A stretch of DNA of 64,000 nucleotides, from positions 992,001 through 1,056,000 of the forward strand of contig NC_010681.1 in NCBI RefSeq assembly GCF_000020125.1. The letters run 5' to 3'. The notes beneath the pieces are model-generated. The model did not search any database and was not told the origin of the DNA. It worked only from the letters and a program-made list of their open reading frames with translations. Origin of the DNA: Paraburkholderia phytofirmans PsJN (GTDB lineage: Bacteria > Pseudomonadota > Gammaproteobacteria > Burkholderiales > Burkholderiaceae). Both the position numbers and the translations under genes were made by a program. Shown here piece by piece: positions 46,967 to 56,322 of the stretch (positions are counted from its first letter, which is position 1; each line of letters starts with the position of its first letter).

Positions 46967-47677
46967 ATGACGCTTTTCACCGACCTCGGTTTCAAATGGG
47001 ATCGCGCCGCGATTTTACGAGACATCCCGACCCATTCAATTCGACGGGTGTGCTTCCGTTTTCATCGAATGCTGCCGGAATTCGTGTGGGATGCGAGCGC
47101 TCTCGAAGGGAATCCCTTCATGTTCACCGAGGTGAAGACACTGCTTGACGGTGTAGCTGTCGGCGGTCGGAGAATATCCGATCAGAACCAGGTTCTGAAC
47201 CTGATTGAGACTTCGAAGTATTTGCTCGCGATTGTGCAGAACGGGCGATTCGCGCTGGACAAGGCGACGTACTGCGCGTTACACGGGCCGATTGCGCGTC
47301 AGGCAGTCCATGAGCGGGGTGTCTTTCAAGAAGAAGGTAAGACGCGATACGCCCCGCTGCCAACCCTGCCGGGAGCCCCTGAACTCAACCGCCTCTTTGC
47401 TGCAGGCACGCGCGCGCTGACCGATCAGGTCTCCAATGCCTTCGAACGGGGTTGTGCTTTTTTCCTCTTCGGCGCATTGCAGCAGTTCTTCTTCGACGGC
47501 AACAAACGTACGTCGCGCTTCATGATGAACGGAGTGCTGATGGCGAACGGTATCGACGCGATCAGCGTCCCCGCTCAGCGTGCGGCCGACTTCAACGAAA
47601 AGATGGTGCGTTTTTATTTGTCGAAGGACGGCACCGAGATGATGGCATTCCTGCTGGAATGCCATCCGGGCGAATGA
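46967..47677 (+). CDS. Fic-domain protein with degenerate catalytic motif
   Basis: 236 residues from the ATG at 46967; a GTG at 46874 would add 31 residues that do not look coding. The Fic motif H-P-F-x-D-G-N-G-R reads QFFFDGNKR at 173-181: the catalytic His is Gln173, and the fourth Gly is Lys180 as in Doc-type proteins. An N-terminal ALEGN (45-49) resembles the inhibitory S-x-x-x-E-G/N helix. AMP transfer is unlikely without the His. Converges with ureG, 4 bp apart. No antitoxin-like partner is seen. Confidence 0.82.
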   Translation: MTLFTDLGFKWDRAAILRDIPTHSIRRVCFRFHRMLPEFVWDASALEGNPFMFTEVKTLLDGVAVGGRRISDQNQVLNLIETSKYLLAIVQNGRFALDKATYCALHGPIARQAVHERGVFQEEGKTRYAPLPTLPGAPELNRLFAAGTRALTDQVSNAFERGCAFFLFGALQQFFFDGNKRTSRFMMNGVLMANGIDAISVPAQRAADFNEKMVRFYLSKDGTEMMAFLLECHPGE

Positions 47678-47681
47678 AGCC

Positions 47682-48335
47682 TCAAACCTTCAACAACCCC
47701 TTCTCCTCAATAAACCTCACCACCACCTCCAACCCGTCGAGCGCTTTCAGATTGCACATCACGAAGGGCCGCTCGCCGCGCATCTTTTTCGCGTCCGACG
47801 CCATCACGTCGAGATTCGCGCCGACCATCGGCGCGAGGTCCGTCTTGTTGATCACCAGCAGATCCGACTTCGTAATGCCCGGGCCACCTTTACGCGGAAT
47901 CTTCTCGCCGCCCGCCACGTCGATCACGTAGATCGTCAAATCCGAAAGTTCCGGACTGAACGTCGCCGCGAGGTTGTCGCCGCCCGATTCGATGAACACG
48001 ATATCCGCATCGGGAAAACGCGTCAGCATGCGGTCGACGGCTTCGAGGTTGATCGAGGCGTCCTCGCGAATCGCCGTGTGCGGACAGCCGCCCGTCTCGA
48101 CGCCCATGATCCGTTCGGCCGGCAACGCGCCCGCTACCGTCAGCAGGCGCTGATCTTCTTTCGTATAGATGTCGTTGGTGATGGCGACGAGGTCGTACTG
48201 TTCGCGCATTGCCTTGCAGAGCATTTCGAGCAGCGTGGTCTTGCCCGAGCCGACCGGGCCGCCGACGCCCACGCGCAGCGGCGGCAGTTTTTTCGTGCGG
48301 ACGGAGGAATGAGCGGGCTGATGAGGTGCGTTCAT
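47682..48335 (-). CDS. ureG: Urease accessory GTPase UreG
   Basis: 217 residues from the ATG at 48335; the longer frame upstream antisense to coding is not real. P-loop [18 protein letters not shown], metal-site region [18 protein letters not shown], and [13 protein letters not shown] for guanine binding. Delivers nickel to urease with UreE, UreF and UreD. Last gene of the urease operon. Confidence 0.96.
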   Translation of the reverse strand: MNAPHQPAHSSVRTKKLPPLRVGVGGPVGSGKTTLLEMLCKAMREQYDLVAITNDIYTKEDQRLLTVAGALPAERIMGVETGGCPHTAIREDASINLEAVDRMLTRFPDADIVFIESGGDNLAATFSPELSDLTIYVIDVAGGEKIPRKGGPGITKSDLLVINKTDLAPMVGANLDVMASDAKKMRGERPFVMCNLKALDGLEVVVRFIEEKGLLKV

Positions 48336-48346
48336 GATGGTTCGTT

Positions 48347-49027
48347 TTATGAGCGAAAGAGCCGCGAATACTGCGACTCGTGACGCGCCGAGAGAATGCC
48401 GAGTTGCGGCGCGAAGGTGTTGATGTTGTCGGGCGACGTGGCCATGGCGCGCGTGACGGCCGCATCGATCGGCTCGCGCAGGGCGACAATGATGCGTTGA
48501 CCGGCAAGCTGTCCCAACGGCACGGCCTTCAAAGCGGCGGCCGCCTGGTTTTCCACCCAGCTGAAGGCGTAGGCGGCGAGGGCGGCGTCGACGGCGGCGT
48601 CGTGCGCGTAGGCGGCGAAGGCAAACGCCGTGGGCTGAGCGAGCGGCGTCAGCGAGGCGAGCGTCGTGCGCCGCTCGGCATCGCCCCATTCGAGCGACAC
48701 GCACAACTGCCGCAACGACCAGCCCATCTGCTCCGTCTCGCGGCGCAATTCCGCGGATTCGCGGCTCGCCAGGAATTCGCTGTTGGCGTGCGCGAGCGCC
48801 GACGCGTCATGCGTGCGCCAGCGTTCCATCTGATGCGCGAGGAACGGCAACTCGCCGCGCGCGAGCACGTCGGTCAAGCCGCTGGCGATCCAGTCGCGGG
48901 CGGAGTCGGCGTCGGTGATCAGTTGCGCCTCGATGGCGGCTTCCAGACCTTGCGAGTAGCTGAATGCGCCAATCGGCAGCGCCGGCGACGCAAGATGCAG
49001 CAGCGCCGTCAGTTCAGCGATGCGCAT
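48347..49027 (-). CDS. ureF: Urease accessory protein UreF
   Basis: 226 residues from the ATG at 49027. [20 protein letters not shown] near the N-terminus is the family signature. All-helical activator of UreG on the apo-urease complex. Its first codons overlap the 3' end of ureE by 14 bp in a His-codon repeat tract. Confidence 0.95.
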   Translation of the reverse strand: MRIAELTALLHLASPALPIGAFSYSQGLEAAIEAQLITDADSARDWIASGLTDVLARGELPFLAHQMERWRTHDASALAHANSEFLASRESAELRRETEQMGWSLRQLCVSLEWGDAERRTTLASLTPLAQPTAFAFAAYAHDAAVDAALAAYAFSWVENQAAAALKAVPLGQLAGQRIIVALREPIDAAVTRAMATSPDNINTFAPQLGILSARHESQYSRLFRS

Positions 49028-49697
49028 GATGATGGTGATGCCCGTGGCCGCACGATTCGTCGTGGACGTGATCGCCGTGGTCGTGATCGTGCGCATGCTC
49101 ATGGCCGTGGTCATGAGCGTGCGAATGCGAATGACCCTGTGCCGCGTGGTTATGCTCATGGTCGTGACCATGCTCATGTCCATGATGCTCGCCGAACACC
49201 TGCTGTGCGAGCGCGTAGTCCTCGGCGAAGGTTTCGTCATGACCATGCTTGTGGCCACCGCCATACGCGCCGGATTCCGGCTGGAACGGCATCGAAACCT
49301 GATCGACGCTCGCGCCGATGCGCTTGAGCATATCGGCCAGCACCGGATCGAATTCGAGCTTCAGATAATCGGCGCCGACTTCCACCGGCGTGTGTCGATT
49401 GCCGAGGTGATACGCGGCGCGAGTCAAAGTCAATGCGTCTTTCGCGCGAACATAGAGGACTGTTTCCGGCGCGGCGACGACCCGCACGAGACCGCCGTCG
49501 TCGGCGACCAATACATCGCCGTCGCGCAGCACCGTGCCGCGCGGCAACAGCAGCGCGACTTCTTCGCCGCTGTCGAGCGTGGCCGCGAGCCGGCTCTTGC
49601 GGCGGTCGTCGAACGCCAGTGTCAGCGTCGGCGCGCGCTTGACCAGCACGGGCGCGAGCTTCAGATGCGGCGCGATAAGTTTGTCGATGGTGCGCAT
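49014..49697 (-). CDS. ureE: Urease accessory metallochaperone UreE, His-rich tail
   Basis: 227 residues from the ATG at 49697, 2 bp after ureC. N-terminal domain has [20 protein letters not shown] and [13 protein letters not shown]; central metal-binding [14 protein letters not shown]. The last ~80 residues contain about 30 His in GH, DH, EH and AH pairs ending in HHHHHAHR, a nickel-buffering tail. Soluble cytoplasmic dimer by family knowledge. Confidence 0.95.
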   Translation of the reverse strand: MRTIDKLIAPHLKLAPVLVKRAPTLTLAFDDRRKSRLAATLDSGEEVALLLPRGTVLRDGDVLVADDGGLVRVVAAPETVLYVRAKDALTLTRAAYHLGNRHTPVEVGADYLKLEFDPVLADMLKRIGASVDQVSMPFQPESGAYGGGHKHGHDETFAEDYALAQQVFGEHHGHEHGHDHEHNHAAQGHSHSHAHDHGHEHAHDHDHGDHVHDESCGHGHHHHHAHR

Positions 49698-49699
49698 GT

Positions 49700-51406
49700 C
49701 TAGAACAGAAAGTAGCGTTGCGCCATCGGCAGCACGGTGGCCGGTTCGCAGGTCAGCAACTGACCGTCGGCAATCACCTGATAGGTTTCCGGATCGACAC
49801 TGATCGCCGGGCGCCACGCGTTGTGGATCATGTCTGCCTTCGAAATGTTACGGCAGTTCCTGACCGCCACGATACGCTTGTTCAGGCCGTAGCGTTCGCC
49901 GACGCCCGCATCGGCGGCGATCTGCGAGACGAAGGTCAGCGACGTGCGTCCCAGGGCGCCGCCGCGCGTCGCGAACATCTCACGATAGTGCACCGGCTGC
50001 GGCGTCGGAATCGACGCGTTGGGGTCGCCCATCTGCGCCATGGCGATCATGCCGCCCTTGAGGATCAGCGACGGTTTGATGCCGAAAAACGCCGGCTCCC
50101 AGAACACCAGGTCGGCCCACTTGCCCGGCTCGATCGAGCCGACTTCGTGCGCGATGCCGTGCGTGATCGCCGGGTTGATCGTGTACTTGGCAACGTAGCG
50201 CTTCGCACGGAAGTTGTCGTGGCGCGCGTTGTCTTCAGGCAGCGCGCCGCGTTGCACCTTCATCTTGTGCGCGGTCTGCCAGGTGCGGATGATCACTTCG
50301 CCGACGCGGCCCATGGCCTGCGAATCCGACGACAGCATCGACAGCGCGCCGAGATCGTGCAGGATGTCTTCGGCGGCAATGGTCTCGCGGCGAATGCGCG
50401 ACTCGGCGAACGCGATGTCTTCCGCGATCGACGGGTCGAGGTGATGGCACACCATCAGCATGTCGAGATGCTCTTCGAGCGTGTTGACGGTGTACGGACG
50501 CGTCGGATTGGTCGAGGAGGGCAGCACGTTCGCTTCGCCGCAGACCTTGATGATGTCGGGTGCGTGGCCGCCGCCCGCGCCTTCCGTGTGATACGTGTGA
50601 ATCGTGCGGCCCTTGAACGCGGCCACGGTCGCTTCCACGAAGCCGGCTTCGTTCAGCGTGTCCGTGTGAATCGCGACCTGCGTGTCGGTATCGTCGGCGA
50701 CTGAGAGGCAGTTGTCGATCGCGGCCGGCGTCGTGCCCCAGTCCTCATGCAGCTTCAAACCGATCGCGCCCGCGGCGATCTGCTCCAGCGCCGGCTGCGG
50801 CAGGCTCACATTGCCCTTGCCGAGAAAGCCGAGATTCATCGGATAACCGTCGGCCGCTTGCAGCATGCGTTCGAGATGCCACGGCCCCGGCGTGCACGTC
50901 GTCGCGTTCGTGCCGGTCGCCGGACCGGTGCCGCCGCCGAGCATCGTGGTCACGCCGCTGGCAAGCGCCTCTTCGATCTGCTGCGGGCTGATGAAGTGAA
51001 TATGCGTGTCGATGCCGCCCGCCGTCACGATCAGGCCTTCGCCCGCGATCACTTCGGTGGAGGCGCCAATCGCGATCGTCACGTTCGGCTGGATGTCGGG
51101 GTTGCCCGCTTTGCCGATCGCGGCGATGCGGCCGTCCTTGATGCCGATGTCGGCCTTGACGATGCCCCAGTGATCGAGAATCACGGCGTTCGTCACGACG
51201 GTATCGACCACCTCGGCATGCACGCGTTGTGACTGGCCCATGCCGTCGCGAATCACTTTGCCGCCGCCGAATTTCACTTCTTCGCCGTAGGTGGTGAAGT
51301 CGCGCTCGACTTCGATCAGCAGTTCGGTGTCGGCGAGGCGCACGCGGTCGCCGCTGGTGGGGCCGAACATTTCCGCGTATGCGCGGCGGCCAATGCGTAA
51401 GGTCAT
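49700..51406 (-). CDS. ureC: Urease alpha subunit
   Basis: 568 residues, canonical length. [14 protein letters not shown] (Ni ligands), [17 protein letters not shown] with the carbamylated Lys, MVCHHLDPS with the catalytic flap His, and the NPAITHG and [11 protein letters not shown] segments are all intact. Hydrolyses urea to ammonia and CO2 with UreA and UreB. Confidence 0.98.
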   Translation of the reverse strand: MTLRIGRRAYAEMFGPTSGDRVRLADTELLIEVERDFTTYGEEVKFGGGKVIRDGMGQSQRVHAEVVDTVVTNAVILDHWGIVKADIGIKDGRIAAIGKAGNPDIQPNVTIAIGASTEVIAGEGLIVTAGGIDTHIHFISPQQIEEALASGVTTMLGGGTGPATGTNATTCTPGPWHLERMLQAADGYPMNLGFLGKGNVSLPQPALEQIAAGAIGLKLHEDWGTTPAAIDNCLSVADDTDTQVAIHTDTLNEAGFVEATVAAFKGRTIHTYHTEGAGGGHAPDIIKVCGEANVLPSSTNPTRPYTVNTLEEHLDMLMVCHHLDPSIAEDIAFAESRIRRETIAAEDILHDLGALSMLSSDSQAMGRVGEVIIRTWQTAHKMKVQRGALPEDNARHDNFRAKRYVAKYTINPAITHGIAHEVGSIEPGKWADLVFWEPAFFGIKPSLILKGGMIAMAQMGDPNASIPTPQPVHYREMFATRGGALGRTSLTFVSQIAADAGVGERYGLNKRIVAVRNCRNISKADMIHNAWRPAISVDPETYQVIADGQLLTCEPATVLPMAQRYFLF

Positions 51407-51464
51407 GGTGTGGGTCCGGAAATGAACAGGGCGATCTGGGTTCGTGCCAAGCGTGGAGGAGGCC

Positions 51465-51770
51465 TCACAGCTTGCCCATCACCTTGCCGTTGAAGCCGTA
51501 GACGATGCGCTCGCCCGCCAGTTCGACCAGTTCGACGGTGCGCTCCTGGCCGGGCTCGAAACGCACGGCGGTGCCCGCCGCGATGTTCAGCCGGAAGCCG
51601 CGCGCGGCTTCGCGGTCGAACGCGAGCGCTTCGTTCACTTCGTAGAAGTGGTAATGCGAGCCGATCTGCACCGGACGGTCGCCGGTATTCGACACGACCA
51701 CCGTGACGGTGGCGCGGCCGGCATTCAGTTCGTGTTCGCCGTCGTCGATGAGGAGTTCGCCGGGAATCAT
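51465..51770 (-). CDS. ureB: Urease beta subunit
   Basis: 101 residues. [19 protein letters not shown] start, [19 protein letters not shown], and [19 protein letters not shown] are characteristic. Separate beta and gamma chains are the usual proteobacterial layout. 58 bp before ureC and 15 bp after ureA. Confidence 0.97.
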   Translation of the reverse strand: MIPGELLIDDGEHELNAGRATVTVVVSNTGDRPVQIGSHYHFYEVNEALAFDREAARGFRLNIAAGTAVRFEPGQERTVELVELAGERIVYGFNGKVMGKL

Positions 51771-51785
51771 CTGGGGCAGCCTTGA

Positions 51786-52088
51786 TCAGGGAATCGGGTG
51801 ATGAACGGTGACGAGCTTGGTGCCGTCGGGGAACGTGGCTTCGACCTGGATGTCGGGGATCATTTCCGGCACGCCTTCCATGACGTCGTTGCGGGTGAGC
51901 AGCGTGGTGCCGTAGTGCATCACTTCGGCGACGGTCTTGCCGTCGCGGGCCGCTTCCATCAGCGCGGCGGTGATGAAGGCGATCGCTTCCGGATAGTTCA
52001 GTTTGAGGCCGCGCGCGCGGCGCCGTTCGGCAAGCAGCGCGGCGGTGAAGATCAGCAGCTTGTCCTTCTCGCGAGGTGTCAGCTTCAT
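51786..52088 (-). CDS. ureA: Urease gamma subunit
   Basis: 100 residues from the ATG at 52088. [39 protein letters not shown], and [20 protein letters not shown] are family-defining. First structural gene of the operon. No ureD precedes it; the next gene upstream is a solute-binding protein 175 bp away. Confidence 0.97.
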   Translation of the reverse strand: MKLTPREKDKLLIFTAALLAERRRARGLKLNYPEAIAFITAALMEAARDGKTVAEVMHYGTTLLTRNDVMEGVPEMIPDIQVEATFPDGTKLVTVHHPIP

Positions 52089-52263
52089 CGAATGAGTGCG
52101 TAGGGTTGTGACGTTCGTTGCGGCGATCCCGGGCGGGACCGGCCGCGACAATGATAGGCGCTGCGTGTCATGGCCGGGATCGCGTGCGCCGCACGGGATG
52201 CGTCCATGACGAGTGCAATGCCGGATAAGCCGATCACGGTATCAAGTTCGGCTAACGGCGCGC

Positions 52264-53067
52264 TTACAGATCGGCCGGCAGCGGCGCGCTGAACCACTTC
52301 TTCGACATCGTGTTGAGCGTGCCGTCCTGCTTCGCCTGCGCGATGGCGGCGTTCACTTTCTGCTGCAGGCGTGGCTCGTTCTTGTTCATACCGACGAAGC
52401 ACGGCGAATTCTTGATGACGAATTTCGGCTCCGGGCGGCGCGGCGGATTCTTCGCGAGGATCGCGGCCGCGACGATGTTGCCCGCCGCGATCAGCTGCAC
52501 CTGGCCCGACAGAAACGCGGCGATGGTCGCGTTGTTGTCCTCGAAGCGCTTGATGGTCGCGTTCGGCGCCATTTGCGTGAGACCGATTTCCTCGAGTGCG
52601 CCGCGGGTTGCGCCGACCGTTTTGCCGGTCAGATCGGCCGGGCCGCTCACCTTGATGTCGGCGGGACCGAACACGCCCTGGTAGTACGGCGCGTAGGCGG
52701 TCGAGAAGTCGATCACCTTCTCGCGATCCGGCGTCTTGCCGAGCGACGAGATCACCAGGTCCACCTTGCCCGTTTGCAGATACGGAATGCGGTTGGCGCT
52801 GTTGACCGGCACGAGTTCGAGCTTCACGTTCATCGACTTCGCGAGCAGGGCGGCGGTGTCGATGTCGTAGCCCTGCGGCTTCATGTCCGCGCCGACCGAA
52901 CCGAACGGCGGATAGTCTTCCGGCACGGCGACCTTGAGGACGCCGGCTTTGGCGATGTTATCGAGCGTATCCGCGTGAGCGGCGGGCGCATTGACGGCGA
53001 GGACGGGCGAGAGCAACAGTGCGGCGAGCCAGGCGCGACGCGCGGGGCGAAGAATCGATCGAGTCAT
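52264..53067 (-). CDS. Periplasmic amino-acid-type solute-binding protein (SBP family 3)
   Basis: 267 residues from the ATG at 53067. Signal peptide with ALLLSPVLAVNAPAAHA, then LKVAVPEDYPPFGSVGADMK and YDIDTAALLAKSMNVKLELV, typical of PAAT/HAAT ABC transporters. No permease or ATPase is adjacent. Same strand as urease but 175 bp upstream, so shared transcription is uncertain. Confidence 0.9.
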   Translation of the reverse strand: MTRSILRPARRAWLAALLLSPVLAVNAPAAHADTLDNIAKAGVLKVAVPEDYPPFGSVGADMKPQGYDIDTAALLAKSMNVKLELVPVNSANRIPYLQTGKVDLVISSLGKTPDREKVIDFSTAYAPYYQGVFGPADIKVSGPADLTGKTVGATRGALEEIGLTQMAPNATIKRFEDNNATIAAFLSGQVQLIAAGNIVAAAILAKNPPRRPEPKFVIKNSPCFVGMNKNEPRLQQKVNAAIAQAKQDGTLNTMSKKWFSAPLPADL

Positions 53068-53318
53068 GTTCTGTGAGCGGTGGTGGCGACGGGCCGGTCG
53101 GCTGCCGTCAGGACGCGGCAGCATCGTGGGCGGTGTCGATGCAAGGTATGTGCCATGACGGTGCAGCGTGGCCTGACGGCACGCCTCGAAGAGCGATGCA
53201 CTCAGTTGAGGCGTCGAGATGCGCCGGATTGGTGCGCGTCTTGTCTTACGACGGTGAAAGGCGGCGAAGTCGCGGCGATACTGTGCCGTGTCCGCGCCAC
53301 GACGGGCCACGACCAGGA

Positions 53319-54422
53319 TCACACGCGCGACTTCGCGCTTTTGTCCGCGCGCGGCGCAGGCTTATCGGCAGACCCCACGCTTTCGCTCCGCGCTGCCGCG
53401 GTTTCCGCAAAGCCGGCCCAACTCGCGATTCGAAGACGCTTCGCGAGAACATAGATGGCGATCGGCAACGTCAGGCCGACCGCGCTGCCGAGCACGAAGT
53501 GGACGACCGGCTGGCCGATGCCGAACGCCAGCAACGCGTTCCAGACCACGGCGGTGGCAAGCACATGCATCAGGTAGATGGGCTTCCACGTTAAGCCGAT
53601 CAATACGATCCAGCGCGACCTTCGCCAGATCGGCAAGCATCTTCCAACCGAGAGGGCTGCTGCAACGCCCAGAAAACTCGTCAGCAGCGAATACAAGTCG
53701 AGATGGTGGCCGAAACGCTGCCCCATGAACGCGGCGGCGCCAAAGGCGATTGCGCCCGCCAATGCGACATAAACGCCCGACGCGTGGCTCTCATGCCGAT
53801 CCGGCCACGAGGCGAGCAGTACGCCGGCCAGGAAGAAAACGAGGCCCCAGCATGTCATCGTGACGATGCCCCAGTGACTTCGTATCGCGACGGTTGCGCT
53901 CGCCAGGATCATCGCGACAATCAGGCTGCGGTTTGCCACTGTCAACGCACATCGGACCGTTGTTGGTCGTGGCCATACCGTGATGAACGCCACGATCTGA
54001 CAGATGAACAGCGCGTAGAGAAACCAGAATTGTCCAATGGGCGCCCATGCCAGACGAGCCAATTCGAATTGCCGGGCGGGGTAGTCCCGATAGTCGGCTA
54101 CCAGCCATTGCACAGCCATTTGCAGTATCGACCAAAGCAGGTACGGATAGAGAACAGTCGACGCGAGCGACTTCAGCAAGCGCGCGCGTGAGCGTTGCAA
54201 ATAGGCCAGCGTGCTCACGCCGAGAAGGAAGAAGGCCGTTGGATATCCCAGCGTGCCGGCTGCGTACAGAAGCACTTTCAGAAGACGGGCCATGTGGCCA
54301 TCCTGCAGGAAGCCGGCGTCGCTGATTCGCTGCAGCACTTCGGCGCATACGATCGCGCTGATGGAAATTGCCAGGCCGCCTCGGATGCGCTCTTCTTTCA
54401 CCATTCCCTCGTTCCGGTTCAT
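53319..54422 (-). CDS. Divergent acyltransferase 3 family membrane protein
   Basis: About 367 residues from the ATG at 54422; GTG at 54452 and ATG at 54404 are alternatives. Around ten spans, and the fold and C-terminal pattern (LIGLTWKPIYLMHVLATA) fit acyltransferase 3. The usual N-terminal LDxLRGxA and catalytic His are not evident (IRGGLAISISAIVCAEVLQ instead), so activity is uncertain. Directly downstream of the SGNH esterase gene, suggesting an acylation/deacylation pair. Confidence 0.75.
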   Translation of the reverse strand: MNRNEGMVKEERIRGGLAISISAIVCAEVLQRISDAGFLQDGHMARLLKVLLYAAGTLGYPTAFFLLGVSTLAYLQRSRARLLKSLASTVLYPYLLWSILQMAVQWLVADYRDYPARQFELARLAWAPIGQFWFLYALFICQIVAFITVWPRPTTVRCALTVANRSLIVAMILASATVAIRSHWGIVTMTCWGLVFFLAGVLLASWPDRHESHASGVYVALAGAIAFGAAAFMGQRFGHHLDLYSLLTSFLGVAAALSVGRCLPIWRRSRWIVLIGLTWKPIYLMHVLATAVVWNALLAFGIGQPVVHFVLGSAVGLTLPIAIYVLAKRLRIASWAGFAETAAARSESVGSADKPAPRADKSAKSRV

Positions 54423-54458
54423 GTTGCCACGCGATGCGGCCGGCCCCTTCACGCGGCG

Positions 54459-56156
54459 CTATAGCTGCACATCGAAAATCACGCACCAGTTGTCGAGACG
54501 CATCGATTCGCGCCCGTCGTTGAACCGGATCGCGTCGCCCTGCGAATCGCGCAGATTGCCACGCGGACCGTAACGGCTTCCCGCGACGCCGATGCCGTCG
54601 AATGCGTACTCGACATGGGTACCGGCAGGGATAGGCGATCGAGCAGTGATGCTCACCTCGTCGGGTCCGGTGATCGATACCGAGCGGATCGGCAGCAAGT
54701 CACCGGACGGCAGGCGCAACGAGAAACCGTAGTCCGAATTGCCGGCAACCTGTGTCGTGTCCCATCTGAGAGGCGGTGCAGGGACATTGAAGCGCAGCAC
54801 GGCGGTCGTGCCCTCGCGTCGCCAGTTCAATGGTTCGAGAGGCGTCCATGTCTGTTTATCGATCAGAATCCTCTTGAGGACCAGCCCATAATAGGCGCCC
54901 ATCCATTCGGTGCTGCGATTATCGGTATGGCCGCCGTCCACGTAGCGAAACAGATACATCGGCACCGCGAGATGAATGTGTGGATCTTCGTGGCTGGCTT
55001 CGAGCAGCGCGAGTGCGATATGCGGATACCGCTGGCCGAAACGGCGATGCGTGGCCACTTGATAGGTAATCATCTCGACGTCCTGCGTCTGGCCGGTCAA
55101 CACCTTGGCGTCGCGATCGACGTCGGCCCGTAAGCGCTTCAACTTCGCAATGTAGGTCGGAATCGATGTGTGGCCGGAATCGTCGGCTTCCCCTTGCGTC
55201 CAGGTGATTGCGCCGACGCCGTAAGTCTTGCCCTGTGCGCTTGCGAGCCGTTTCCCCTCGCTAATATCGCGCAGCAGCCGCGTGTAATAAGTCCCCGTCG
55301 GCGACAGCGTCGCAATGTCCATCGATCCTTCGCCCGGCGCCGATCCGATGAAGCGGTAGGGCAGGTCCGCGTGACTCTGCAGGTTCTCCTGCTCGATCAG
55401 TTGCATGGCCATGTTCAAGGTGCCGCTCGTCGGTGTCTCGGCCTTGTCGCCCCATTGAGTCTCGGTCAACGGGACGAACTGCTTGTAGGCCGCGTCGACG
55501 CCGGCATCTTGCACGCCGTCTTGAGCACGCACGCCGCCGTTAAAACGCAACGAGGAATAGCGTTGATGAGTGGACAACACGGGCTTGTTGAAAAACCCCT
55601 GGCTGAGCGACTGGCCGTAGCTAATGATGTGGGTGATCTCCCACGGCGCTGCGCCGTGCGGAATCCATGCCGAGTAGGCCGGTTCGACGCGTCCATCGCC
55701 GGAGCCTGCCTGTGATGCGTCGAAGATAGTCGTGGCGGAAAGCGCACCCGAGGTCGATACTTTCAGCACTGTCCAGCCGCCGGCCGACGATGCGAGAGCG
55801 AAACGAAGCTCGCTGCCCGGCCGCCCGTCCGGGTTTTGCACGACAAGGCTGGCCTGGTTGCCGTCGACCTGAATGTGATGGGTTTCAGGTAGCGCGGTCA
55901 GGCGATCGCAGGCAGTTGCCGTCGACACGTGTCGAAGCTGCTGAAAGAGATCTTTTACTTTCGCGAGTGTGGCGGCTTGGCCTCCGCAGTGGGCGCGGTT
56001 ATAGCGCCACAGCGGGTCGAACCTGTCTCTCCATTCGGCCACCGCGCTACCGATATCGCGTTCCGCCGATGAGGCGGGGACGCGATGGTCGCGCGGCGAA
56101 CACGCGCAACATGCGCAACATGCGATTGCCAACACGACGAGGTACACGAAACGCAT
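54459..56156 (-). CDS. Exported SGNH/GDSL-type carbohydrate esterase, probable lipoprotein
   Basis: 565 residues from the ATG at 56156, chosen because the following 20 residues form a signal peptide with five Cys (positions 13, 14, 16, 17 and 19). The exact lipidated Cys is unclear. Core motifs are GQSLSQG at 181-187 with nucleophile Ser183, WTQGEAD at 319-325 (as in sialate O-acetylesterases), and D407-GG-H410. A beta-rich C-terminal domain follows. Likely removes acyl groups from glycans in the cell envelope. Confidence 0.83.
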   Translation of the reverse strand: MRFVYLVVLAIACCACCACSPRDHRVPASSAERDIGSAVAEWRDRFDPLWRYNRAHCGGQAATLAKVKDLFQQLRHVSTATACDRLTALPETHHIQVDGNQASLVVQNPDGRPGSELRFALASSAGGWTVLKVSTSGALSATTIFDASQAGSGDGRVEPAYSAWIPHGAAPWEITHIISYGQSLSQGFFNKPVLSTHQRYSSLRFNGGVRAQDGVQDAGVDAAYKQFVPLTETQWGDKAETPTSGTLNMAMQLIEQENLQSHADLPYRFIGSAPGEGSMDIATLSPTGTYYTRLLRDISEGKRLASAQGKTYGVGAITWTQGEADDSGHTSIPTYIAKLKRLRADVDRDAKVLTGQTQDVEMITYQVATHRRFGQRYPHIALALLEASHEDPHIHLAVPMYLFRYVDGGHTDNRSTEWMGAYYGLVLKRILIDKQTWTPLEPLNWRREGTTAVLRFNVPAPPLRWDTTQVAGNSDYGFSLRLPSGDLLPIRSVSITGPDEVSITARSPIPAGTHVEYAFDGIGVAGSRYGPRGNLRDSQGDAIRFNDGRESMRLDNWCVIFDVQL

Positions 56157-56322
56157 TGGGTCATCCTGGGCGTCATCTGCGCCGGACGATTGTAGGGGAA
56201 CAATCGAATGCGTTATGTGCGAGTTCGCACGTAGCGAGCCGTCTGAAGCCTGAATACAGGCGCAAATACCTCGATTCAGCGTGGGGCTGTTCCCGGCGTG
56301 CGGTCGACTCGCATAGGCGGCA

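Noticed and set aside
48336..48704. N-terminal extension of UreG
   Set aside because: Arg-rich and antisense-like, and it runs through the ureF coding region; the ATG at 48335 gives a standard UreG.
52089..52263. Possible ureD remnant upstream of ureA
   Set aside because: Translated all minus-strand frames by eye; nothing resembles UreD.
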